18,855 bases of DNA from an uncultured Olsenella sp. (GTDB lineage Bacteria; Actinomycetota; Coriobacteriia; Coriobacteriales; Atopobiaceae), in the NCBI GenBank assembly GCA_937900605.1, contig CALCDK010000014.1, positions 1-18,855 of the forward strand. The letters run 5' to 3'. Positions 8,366-14,930 of the stretch are shown here, piece by piece. Numbering within the stretch: position 1 is the stretch's first letter; each line of letters starts with the position of its first letter. The position numbers were made by a program, and so were the translations under genes. The notes under the pieces are model-generated. The model was not told where the DNA came from. It saw only the letters and a list, made by a program, of their open reading frames with translations, and did not search any database.

Positions 8366-9214
8366 CTACGCCCCCGCGGGCCCGCCTGCGATGCCGCGCC
8401 GCTCGGCCCGTCGGCGCAGGCGGGCCTCGAGGGCGACGTCACGCATCTCGCGGGCCCTTCTCGCGTCCATGGGCTTGACGCCCTCGAGCGGGTAGTCGAT
8501 GCCGAGCCTCTGGTACTTGGACCGCCCCATGGTGTGATAGGGGAGGAAGTCGAGCCCGACGACGTTGTCCCAGTCGCCGATGATCCGCCCCACGCCGGCC
8601 GCCTCCTCGGGCGAGTCGGTGATGCCGGGCACGACCACGTGGCGCACCAGGGTGGGGATCCTCCTGCGGGCGAGCTCGTCGCCGAGCTCCAGCGCATGGG
8701 TGGCGTCCATTCCGCACAGGCCCGCGTGGGCGCCGGCGTCGGACGTCTTGATGTCGAGGAGCACCATGTCGCACTCGTCGAGCAGGGGCGCGTAGCGGTC
8801 CGCCCGTGCGGCCGAGAAGCTCGCGCCGCTCGTGTCGAGGCACGTGTGGATGCGCCCTGCGGGCGCCGCGTGTGCCGCCGAGAAGAGCGCGGCCACGAAG
8901 TCCGGCTGTGCCATGGGCTCGCCGCCGGTGACCGTGATGCCCCCGCGGCGATAGAACGGGCGGTTGCGCTCGAACTGCTCGAGGACCTCGGCGACGCTCG
9001 TCTTTGTCCCCGGTGCGCCGTCTGCGGCATCCGGTGCCGCGAACTCCCAGGTGTCGGGGTTGTGGCAGTACGCGCAGCGCATGGGGCAGCCCTGGCAGAA
9101 CACGACGAGGCGCGTGCCGGGGCCGTCGACGGTGCCGAACGTCTCAACGGAATGGACCCGCCCGCACACGGCGAGCGGGTCCATGCTGCCCTGGAATGTC
9201 TCCTGGGCGCTCAA
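8366..9214 (-). CDS. pflA: Pyruvate formate-lyase activating enzyme (radical SAM)
   Basis: A radical S-adenosylmethionine enzyme of 282 residues from the TTG at 9214, or 272 from the ATG at 9184. It abstracts a hydrogen from the PFL glycine to create the stable glycyl radical. The cluster motif is CPMRCAYC (C43, C47, C50), followed by HNPDTW, and GGEP for SAM binding occurs in ITVTGGEPM. These are the standard PFL-activase signatures; E. coli PflA has 246 residues. Start choice is uncertain. The TTG comes one base after the stop of the glycyl radical gene, which favours coupling, and has a GAGG element 11 bases upstream. The ATG has only a weak AGGG nearby. Conserved sequence begins after both. 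In this locus its substrate should be the separate 83-residue radical domain, either free or docked on the large subunit. Confidence 0.92.
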   Translation of the reverse strand: MSAQETFQGSMDPLAVCGRVHSVETFGTVDGPGTRLVVFCQGCPMRCAYCHNPDTWEFAAPDAADGAPGTKTSVAEVLEQFERNRPFYRRGGITVTGGEPMAQPDFVAALFSAAHAAPAGRIHTCLDTSGASFSAARADRYAPLLDECDMVLLDIKTSDAGAHAGLCGMDATHALELGDELARRRIPTLVRHVVVPGITDSPEEAAGVGRIIGDWDNVVGLDFLPYHTMGRSKYQRLGIDYPLEGVKPMDARRAREMRDVALEARLRRRAERRGIAGGPAGA

Positions 9215-9215
9215 G

Positions 9216-9467
9216 CTACATGGCCTCGTGGAAGGTGCGCGAGATCACGTCGTCCTGCTGGGCCTTGGTGAGGGAGTTGAACTTCACCGCGTAGCCGGAG
9301 ACGCGAATGGTGAGCTGCGGGTACTTCTCGGGGTGCGCCTGGGCGTCGAGAAGCGTGTCCCTGGTGAAGACGTTGACGTTGAGGTGGTGGCCACCCTCCT
9401 CGACGTAGCCGTCGATCATGCCGACGAGGTTGTCGACCTGCTCGCAGGAGACCTCAGCAGTCGTCAT
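9216..9467 (-). CDS. grcA: Stand-alone glycyl radical domain, small subunit of a split PFL (GrcA-like)
   Basis: An 83-residue protein equal to the last part of a normal pyruvate formate-lyase. It contains [28 protein letters not shown] and the C-terminal TFHEAM, which align by eye with the E. coli PflB end. The radical glycine is G58 in RVSGYAV. E. coli GrcA (YfiD, 127 residues) has the same domain as a spare part for oxygen-damaged PFL, but with a longer N-terminus. Here the neighbouring pflB has no such domain, so this protein should be obligatory, not a repair part. The ATG at 9467 is chosen for its RBS (GGAAAGGAAA); an in-frame ATG at 9530 has none and would add an unrelated leader. It is in a different frame from pflB. 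A single Cys (C8) lies near the N-terminus. Probable own promoter at 9542-9550. Confidence 0.9.
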   Translation of the reverse strand: MTTAEVSCEQVDNLVGMIDGYVEEGGHHLNVNVFTRDTLLDAQAHPEKYPQLTIRVSGYAVKFNSLTKAQQDDVISRTFHEAM

Positions 9468-9486
9468 GTCAGTTTCCTTTCCCGTG

Positions 9487-9510
9487 GGGGCCGTCCGCAC
9501 GGATGGCCCC
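9487..9510 (-). promoter_or_regulatory. GC hairpin in the leader of the glycyl radical gene
   Basis: GGGGCC pairs with GGCCCC, followed after one mismatch by TCC/GGA, around a short loop. It sits 8-9 bases upstream of the RBS and 20 bases upstream of the start codon. No T-run follows on the minus strand, so an intrinsic terminator is unlikely. It could be an RNA stabiliser or processing point that sets small-to-large subunit ratio. Confidence 0.55.
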
Positions 9511-9528
9511 GGTGTCAGTCGGTCGTAC

Positions 9529-9550
9529 ATCTGCTACAGATATGATAGCA
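9529..9550 (-). promoter_or_regulatory. Extended -10 promoter with overlapping inverted repeat, for the glycyl radical gene
   Basis: On the minus strand TG-C-TATCAT (9550-9542) is a good extended -10 motif in a locally AT-rich patch between the two PFL genes. Immediately downstream is the perfect inverted repeat ATCTG-CTA-CAGAT (9529-9541), which would lie at the expected transcription start and could be an operator. The -35 region is not recognisable. This implies separate transcription of the small subunit and pflA in addition to read-through from pflB. Confidence 0.5.
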
Positions 9551-9570
9551 AATGCGGTGCCCCGTGTGTG

Positions 9571-11661
9571 CTAGCAGCAGCCGCAGTCGGGGGAGGGGTT
9601 CTCAATCTGGATGTCGACGCCGAGCTGGTCGAGGTCCAGGCCGTCGAACATGACGGCGTCGGACTTGCCCAGGGCGCTGGGGATGATGGAGAAGGTGTTG
9701 GAGATGCCGTCCTGCGCGTCACGGAAGGGGAGCTTGGCGACGCTGGCCAGGGAGGCGACGGCACCGTGGGTGTCGCGACGGTGCATGGGGTTGGCGCCCG
9801 GGGCGAACGGCTCGCCGGCGCGGCGGCCGTCGGGCGTGTTGCCGGTGGCCTTGCCGTAGACGACGTTCGAGGTGATGGTGAGGATCGACGTCGTGGCGAC
9901 GGAGTTGCGGTAGGTGTCGTTGTTGCGCACGAACTGCATGAAGCGCTCGACGATGTCGTGGGCGATGGAGTCGACGCGGTCGTCGTCGTTGCCGTACTTG
10001 GGGAACTCGCCCTCGGTCACGTAGTCGGTGATGAGGCCGGTCTCCTCGTCGCGGACGACGCGGACCTTGGCGTACTTGATCGCGGACAGGGAGTCGGCCA
10101 CGACGGACAGGCCCGCGATGCCGGTGGCGAACCAGCGGTGGACGTGCTCGTCGTGCAGCGCCATCTGGACGCGCTCGTAGCAGTACTTGTCGTGCATGTA
10201 GTGGATGACGTTGAGCGTGTTGACGTAGACGCCGGCCAGCCATTCCATCATGTCCTCGTACTTGGACATGACGTCGTCGTAGTCGAGGTACTCGCCCTCG
10301 ACGGCGCGGTACTTGGGGCCGATCTGCTCGCCGGTCTTCTCGTCGCGGCCGCCGTTGATCGCGTACAGCAGGCACTTGGCGAGGTTGGCGCGGGCGCCGA
10401 AGAACTGCATCTCCTTGCCGATGCGCATGGAGGACACGCAGCAGGCGATTGCGTAGTCGTCACCGTGGTAGACGCGCATGAGGTCGTCGTTCTCGTACTG
10501 GATGGAGCTCGTGGTGATGGAGATCTTGGCGCAGTAGCGCTTGAAGCCCTCCGGCAGGCGAGTGGACCACAGCACGGTGAGGTTGGGCTCCGGGGAGGTG
10601 CCCATGTTCTCCAGGGTGTGGAGGTAGCGGAAGCTGGTCTTGGTGACCATGGAGCGGCCGTCGACGCCCATGCCGCCGATGGACTCGGTGACCCACTGCG
10701 GGTCGCCGGAGAACAGGTCGTTGTACTCCGGGGTGCGCGCGAACTTGATCATGCGCAGCTTCATGACCAGGTGGTCGACGATCTCCTGGACCTCGGACTC
10801 GGTCAGCACGCCCTCGGCGAGGTCGCGCTCGGCGTAGATGTCGAGGAAGGTGGAGTTGCGGCCGATGGACATGGCGGCGCCGTTCTGCTCCTTGACCGCG
10901 GCGAGGTAGCCGAGGTAGAGCCACTGGACGGCCTCCTGGAAGTTGCTGGCGGGGACGGAGATGTCCAGGCCGTAGATGCTGCCGAGCTCCTTGAGCTCCT
11001 TGAGGGAGCGGATCTGCTCGGAGAGCTCCTCGCGGTGACGGATGACGTCGTCGCTCATGACGGAGGTGGTGTTGGCCTTCTGGCGCTCCTTCTCGGCGAT
11101 GAGGGCGTCGACGCCGTAGAGGGCCACGCGACGGTAGTCGCCGATGATGCGGCCGCGGCCGTAGGCGTCGGGCAGGCCGGTGATGATGTGGGAGTGGCGG
11201 CAGGCGCGCATCTCGGGCGTGTACGCGTCGAAGACGCCGGCGTTGTGGGTCTTGCGGTAGTTGGTGTAGAAGTCGACGACCTCGGGGTCGACCTCGTAGC
11301 CGTTCTGCTTGCAGGCGGCGACGGCCATGCGGATGCCGCCGTTGACCATGAGGGCGCGCTTCAGCGGGCGCTCGGTCTGCAGGCCGACGACCTTCTCGAG
11401 GGGCTGGTCGATGTAGCCCGCAGGGTGGGAGGTGATGGTGGAGACGACCTTGGTGTCCATGTCGAGGACGCCGCCGTTCTCGCGCTCCTGGGCGAAGAGG
11501 TCCATGACCTCGTCCCAGAGCCTCGTCGTGTTCTCCGTGGGGCCGGCGAGGAAGGACTCGTCCCCGTCGTACGGGGTGTAGTTCCTCTGGATGAAGTCAC
11601 GAACGTCGATCTCGTGCTCCCAGTTGCCGCCTACGAAGCCGTGCCATGCCGCTTGAGTCAT
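9571..11661 (-). CDS. pflB: Pyruvate formate-lyase large subunit lacking the glycyl radical domain
   Basis: A 696-residue formate C-acetyltransferase, which converts pyruvate and CoA to acetyl-CoA and formate in the cytosol. The N-terminus has [12 protein letters not shown] and GDESFLAG, and the active-site pair is C407-C408 in [19 protein letters not shown] (C418-C419 in E. coli). The barrel continues to [20 protein letters not shown] and [12 protein letters not shown], as in E. coli PflB. There the two diverge: E. coli goes on into the glycyl radical domain, while this protein has about 25 different residues ending PDCGCC and a stop. It has no RVSGY motif, so it cannot work without the separate 83-residue protein encoded 103 bases downstream. 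The start at 11661 has AAGGAG eight bases upstream. A sequencing error is unlikely because the two genes are separated by a stop, a promoter-like patch, a hairpin and an RBS. Confidence 0.95.
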   Translation of the reverse strand: MTQAAWHGFVGGNWEHEIDVRDFIQRNYTPYDGDESFLAGPTENTTRLWDEVMDLFAQERENGGVLDMDTKVVSTITSHPAGYIDQPLEKVVGLQTERPLKRALMVNGGIRMAVAACKQNGYEVDPEVVDFYTNYRKTHNAGVFDAYTPEMRACRHSHIITGLPDAYGRGRIIGDYRRVALYGVDALIAEKERQKANTTSVMSDDVIRHREELSEQIRSLKELKELGSIYGLDISVPASNFQEAVQWLYLGYLAAVKEQNGAAMSIGRNSTFLDIYAERDLAEGVLTESEVQEIVDHLVMKLRMIKFARTPEYNDLFSGDPQWVTESIGGMGVDGRSMVTKTSFRYLHTLENMGTSPEPNLTVLWSTRLPEGFKRYCAKISITTSSIQYENDDLMRVYHGDDYAIACCVSSMRIGKEMQFFGARANLAKCLLYAINGGRDEKTGEQIGPKYRAVEGEYLDYDDVMSKYEDMMEWLAGVYVNTLNVIHYMHDKYCYERVQMALHDEHVHRWFATGIAGLSVVADSLSAIKYAKVRVVRDEETGLITDYVTEGEFPKYGNDDDRVDSIAHDIVERFMQFVRNNDTYRNSVATTSILTITSNVVYGKATGNTPDGRRAGEPFAPGANPMHRRDTHGAVASLASVAKLPFRDAQDGISNTFSIIPSALGKSDAVMFDGLDLDQLGVDIQIENPSPDCGCC

Positions 11662-11695
11662 CGCTTATGCTCCTTGCTCAGGTGGTTGTGGTGTG

Positions 11696-11708
11696 TGCCG
11701 ATTCGGCA
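11696..11708 (-). promoter_or_regulatory. Perfect inverted repeat in the pflB leader
   Basis: TGCCGA-T-TCGGCA, six-base arms about one base, 35 bases upstream of the pflB start codon. It could be a repressor site or a leader hairpin. It does not match the Rex or FNR consensus known to me. Confidence 0.4.
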
Positions 11709-11790
11709 TCGCCCAAGGTACCAGACGTGCGCCGCGTTGGGGGCCGACAAGTGCCCGCCACCCGGGCTTACCCCATATTTACATACGCAT

Positions 11791-11803
11791 GGAAACGGTT
11801 TAC
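11791..11803 (-). promoter_or_regulatory. LacI-type operator-like site upstream of pflB
   Basis: GTAAACCGTTTCC on the minus strand is an inverted repeat around a central base with one mismatched pair (core AAAC-C-GTTT). It resembles operators of LacI/CcpA-type regulators. It lies at the edge of the only clearly AT-rich stretch in the spacer (11771-11803), where the pflB promoter would be expected, although no clean -35/-10 pair was found. Confidence 0.35.
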
Positions 11804-11808
11804 GGGGG

Positions 11809-11821
11809 CGAGCGGCGCTCG
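11809..11821 (-). terminator. Small hairpin just after gtrA
   Basis: CGAGC/GCTCG stem with a three-base loop, flanked by C-runs on the minus strand, six bases after the gtrA stop. The stem is short, so termination of the GH3-gtrA transcript here is only possible, and some read-through into pflB cannot be excluded. Confidence 0.3.
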
Positions 11822-11826
11822 GGGGG

Positions 11827-12333
11827 CTACTTGGCCCCGTCGGGCATGATCCAGAACTTGAGCAGCGGGAAGCTCACGACCACCGCGAGGAGCGTGTTGA
11901 CCACGGAGGCGACGGTTCCGGCGAGCTCGGGGCCCATGCCGAGGGCGCCCTGGCACAGGGCCATGACGTGGCCGGGCAGGACGAGGTTGACCACCACGAT
12001 GAGCACGGCGAGGACGGCGTACTTCCAGGCCGCCTGCGAGAAGGACGCGTCCGACCTGAAGACCCAGGTCTTCTGGACGAAGAAGTTGACCACCTGGGCC
12101 ACGACCTCCGCGAGGAGGAAGGTCACGAAGCCACCCAGGCCGTTGGAGGAGGGGCTCGTGTAGTCGAAGACCAGGAAGTGGAACGGCTGCGTGAGCTGCA
12201 GCGCATTGATGAATATGGCCGTTCCGACCCAGGTGAGCGCGAAGCGCGAGATGGTCGAGACGTTCGAGAGCACGTTGAACTTGACGAACTCCCAGACCCC
12301 GCGGTGCTCCTCGGTCCATGACTTGAAGCTCAT
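11827..12333 (-). CDS. GtrA family membrane protein
   Basis: A 168-residue protein with four predicted membrane helices (about 29-47, 68-88, 101-120 and 137-158). The first segment FVKFNVLSNVSTISRF, and NFFVQKTWVFRS after the second helix, are typical of the GtrA family (PF04138). Members are thought to move polyprenyl-phosphate-linked sugars across the membrane for cell-wall, O-antigen or teichoic acid decoration; this is family knowledge and not proven for all members. The start at 12333 has AAGGGG about eight bases upstream. The gene begins 13 bases after the GH3 stop, so the two are very likely co-transcribed. No glycosyltransferase gene of the usual GtrB type is adjacent, so the sugar and lipid carrier cannot be named. 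Confidence 0.85.
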   Translation of the reverse strand: MSFKSWTEEHRGVWEFVKFNVLSNVSTISRFALTWVGTAIFINALQLTQPFHFLVFDYTSPSSNGLGGFVTFLLAEVVAQVVNFFVQKTWVFRSDASFSQAAWKYAVLAVLIVVVNLVLPGHVMALCQGALGMGPELAGTVASVVNTLLAVVVSFPLLKFWIMPDGAK

Positions 12334-12346
12334 TGATGGCCCCTTC

Positions 12347-14773
12347 CTAGGCTCGCGTCGCCGCCGCGAGGCGACGGCCGACGACTGCGTTTGCGACGAG
12401 GTTGGCGACGAGCTCCACCAGGAAGCGCAGCAGGCCGACGAGCCAGAGGCCGCGCACCTCCATGACGAGCGAGTCGACCATGCGCATGTTCACGACGCCG
12501 TTGGTCATCTTGGCCAGCGCGCGCAGCGGCATGTTCCAGACGAACAGGACGTTGAGGTCGGGCGTGCCCCTGCGCTCCGAGGCGCGCAGCATCTGCCTGA
12601 GCACGAGCCACACGAGCCAGAACAGGGGGGAGCGGCCGTGGTTCAGGTCGCGGAAGCACATGTTGCGCCCGATGCGCGGCCCCTCGTCGGGAAGCGGGCG
12701 GCCGAGGAGCGCCTCGAAGCTCGCGTCGTCCACGTGGCGCACGTCCGCCGCGCGGTAGCGCGAGACGTCGCGCCCCGCGTAGGGGTCGGCGTGCGTGGTC
12801 CCCTCGACCTCGATCCGCGCGCAGAGGCGCAGGTCCTCGCTCGACGAGCCGACGCGCAGCTCCCAGGTGCCGCCTTCGACCTCCCAGCGGCCCGTCGAGA
12901 CGTCGAAGTGGCTCAGGGCGCGGTCGTCGAGATCGATGCGCACGCGCCGCCCCTCGCCGGGCTCCAGCCAGACCTTCTCGAAGCCGACGAGCTCCTCCTC
13001 GGGCCGGAAGACCACGGGGTCGGGCTTGGAGGCGTAGGCCTGGACGACCTCCGCGCCGGCCCGGTCGCCCACGTTGGTGACGGTGAGCTCGACCGAGCCG
13101 GCGTCGGCCACGAGGTCGGAGTACTCGAAGGAGGTGTACGAGAGCCCGTGGCCGAAGGGGAAGGCGACGCCGACGCCGGCGCTGCGGTAGTAGCGGTACC
13201 CGACGAAGGGGCCCTCGCGGTACTGCGCGGCCCTCTCGTCGGAGGGGAAGTCGTCGGCGCAGGCCACGTCCTCGTAGCGGACGGGCCAGGACTCGGCGAG
13301 GTGGCCGGAGGGGCAGACGTCGCCGCAGACGACGTCGAGCGCCGCGCCCGCCCCCGCCTGCCCGCCGAGCGCGCAGTAGAGAACGCTGGGGGCGTCGGCC
13401 ATCCACTGGGACTCGACGGCCGAGCCCGCGCTGAGCAGGACCACCACGTTGGGGTTGGCGGCGGCGATGGCGTGCAGGGCGTCCACCTGGTTGCGGTTGA
13501 GGGCCATCGTGCGCCGGTCGGCGCCCTCGGACTCCGCGACCTCGTCGAGGGCGAGGGCGAGGAGCACGACGTCGGCCTCGCCGGCGAGGCCGACCGCCGC
13601 CTCGAGCAGCGTCGCGTCGGCGCCCCCGTGCCGCTCGAAGCCCTGCTCATAGCCCACGAGCTCGAGGTCCTTCTCGCCGATGACGTCGAGAAGGGCGTCC
13701 ACCCTGGTGCAGTTGACGGCTGAGGAGCCCGCGCCCTGGTAGCGCGGCTCCCGGGCGAAGTCGCCCACGAGCGCGACGCGCGTCGCGGGCGCCAGGGGCA
13801 GCAGGCCGCCCTCGTTCTTGAGCAGGACGCAGCCCTGGGCCGCGACCTCGCGCGCGAGCCGGTGGTGGCCCTCGACGTCGAGCTCGTGGGTGGCGCCCTC
13901 GACGGCCGCGTGGGTCGTGAGGGCCAGGTCGATCGCCTCGTCGACGCGCGCGTCGAGCTCGGCCTCGGACAGGCGTCCGTCCGCGACCGCCGCCATGAGC
14001 TCGCGCACCGACGACAGGCCTGGCGCGGGCATCTCGATGGTCGAGCCGGCGAGCACGCCGGCCACGTGGTCGTTGGAGCCGCCCCAGTCGGTCACAACGG
14101 CGCCCTCGAAGCCCCACTCGTCGCGCAGGACCTCCCCGAGCAGGTGCGCGCTCTCGTTGGCGTACGTGCCGTTGACGAGGTTGTACGAGCTCATCACCGC
14201 CTTGGGCGACGACTCGCGGACGCAGATCTCGAACGCGCGGAGGTAGATCTCGCGCAGGGTGCGCTCGTCGACCACCGAGTCCGAGGCCTGGCGGCGGGTC
14301 TCCTGGCTGTTCACGGCGAAGTGCTTGGGGCACGCGCCGATGCCGTTGGACTGGATGCCGCGGACGTAGGCGGCCGCCATCTTGCCCGCGAGGTACGGGT
14401 CTTCCGAGAAGTACTCGAAGTTGCGGCCGCACAGGGGGTTGCGCTTGATGCACAGGCCCGGGCCCAGCAGGGTCGAGACGCCCTGCGCCGCGGCCTCCTG
14501 GCCCATGGCCGCGGCCATGCGCTCGGCGAGCGCCGGGTCCCACGTGTCCGCGACGGTCACGGCGGTTGGGAAGCACGTCGCGGGCTCGGAGCCGTTGAGG
14601 CCGAGGTGGTCGGCGGGGCCGGCCTGGTGGCGAACGCCGGAGGGGCCGTCCGAGAACTCCACGGACGGGATTCCCGCCCGCTCGATGGCGAGCGTCCCGA
14701 AGGTCGTCGCCCCTTGCAGCAGCGCGCACTTCTCGACGAGCGAGAGGCGGCCGATGATGTCGCCGTGCCTCAT
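12347..14773 (-). CDS. Glycoside hydrolase family 3 protein with C-terminal membrane-associating extension
   Basis: An 808-residue GH3 enzyme, most likely a beta-glucosidase. The N-terminal barrel has SDGPSGVR, the R-N-x-x-x-GRNFEYFSEDP signature region, KHFAVNSQE and VVTDWGG with the nucleophile D229. The second domain has SEGADRR with the probable acid/base E416 and LLSAGSAVE. A fibronectin III-like domain follows (about 558-660). The last 150 residues are an extra segment with hydrophobic stretches (SPLFWLVWLVLRQML and LWLVGLLRFLVELVANLV) and the motif NMPLRALAKMTNGVVNMRMV, which I recall from related intracellular GH3 proteins of anaerobes. No signal peptide is present, so the enzyme should be cytosolic and held at the membrane. 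The ATG at 14773 has GGGAG upstream; the frame stays open further upstream without a good RBS. It is followed at once by gtrA, suggesting a lipid-linked or transported glycoside as substrate (inference). Confidence 0.92.
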   Translation of the reverse strand: MRHGDIIGRLSLVEKCALLQGATTFGTLAIERAGIPSVEFSDGPSGVRHQAGPADHLGLNGSEPATCFPTAVTVADTWDPALAERMAAAMGQEAAAQGVSTLLGPGLCIKRNPLCGRNFEYFSEDPYLAGKMAAAYVRGIQSNGIGACPKHFAVNSQETRRQASDSVVDERTLREIYLRAFEICVRESSPKAVMSSYNLVNGTYANESAHLLGEVLRDEWGFEGAVVTDWGGSNDHVAGVLAGSTIEMPAPGLSSVRELMAAVADGRLSEAELDARVDEAIDLALTTHAAVEGATHELDVEGHHRLAREVAAQGCVLLKNEGGLLPLAPATRVALVGDFAREPRYQGAGSSAVNCTRVDALLDVIGEKDLELVGYEQGFERHGGADATLLEAAVGLAGEADVVLLALALDEVAESEGADRRTMALNRNQVDALHAIAAANPNVVVLLSAGSAVESQWMADAPSVLYCALGGQAGAGAALDVVCGDVCPSGHLAESWPVRYEDVACADDFPSDERAAQYREGPFVGYRYYRSAGVGVAFPFGHGLSYTSFEYSDLVADAGSVELTVTNVGDRAGAEVVQAYASKPDPVVFRPEEELVGFEKVWLEPGEGRRVRIDLDDRALSHFDVSTGRWEVEGGTWELRVGSSSEDLRLCARIEVEGTTHADPYAGRDVSRYRAADVRHVDDASFEALLGRPLPDEGPRIGRNMCFRDLNHGRSPLFWLVWLVLRQMLRASERRGTPDLNVLFVWNMPLRALAKMTNGVVNMRMVDSLVMEVRGLWLVGLLRFLVELVANLVANAVVGRRLAAATRA

Positions 14774-14837
14774 GTCACACTCCCGTGCCGTGGCCAAGCG
14801 CGCCCGCGCGACGTGCGGGGCGCGGTACGTCCCCCCT

Positions 14838-14843
14838 ACGCTA
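14838..14843 (-). promoter_or_regulatory. Possible -10 element for GH3-gtrA
   Basis: TAGCGT on the minus strand about 65 bases before the GH3 start, in a very GC-rich spacer. There is no recognisable -35, and the match to TATAAT is only partial. Confidence 0.2.
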
Positions 14844-14872
14844 CCCGCCCGCGCACGCCCCGCGCGCCGGAT

Positions 14873-14901
14873 GTCGCGACCCGTCGGTTGGACGGCGCGA
14901 C
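14873..14901 (-). terminator. Hairpin terminator of the surface protein gene
   Basis: Stem of six plus five base pairs (14873-14878 with 14896-14901; 14881-14885 with 14891-14895), a two-base bulge and a five-base loop. It is 29 bases past the adhesin stop on the minus strand. No T-run. It separates the adhesin from the GH3-gtrA operon. Confidence 0.65.
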
Positions 14902-14930
14902 TGGCACGCGGGGCGGACGGGCGGGGAGCC

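Noticed and set aside
9487..9510. Intrinsic terminator between pflB and the glycyl radical gene
   Set aside because: No T-rich tail follows on the minus strand; it is directly followed by the RBS, so a leader structure is more plausible.
9216..11661. Sequencing frameshift as the cause of the split PFL
   Set aside because: The parts are separated by 103 bases holding a promoter-like motif, a hairpin and an RBS, and the large protein has a distinct new tail. A single indel would not create this.
9418..12321. Open frame of 967 codons on the plus strand opposite the PFL locus
   Set aside because: Val/Asp/Gly-rich antisense of pflB and gtrA; no domain and no RBS-supported start. pflB on the other strand matches a known enzyme throughout.
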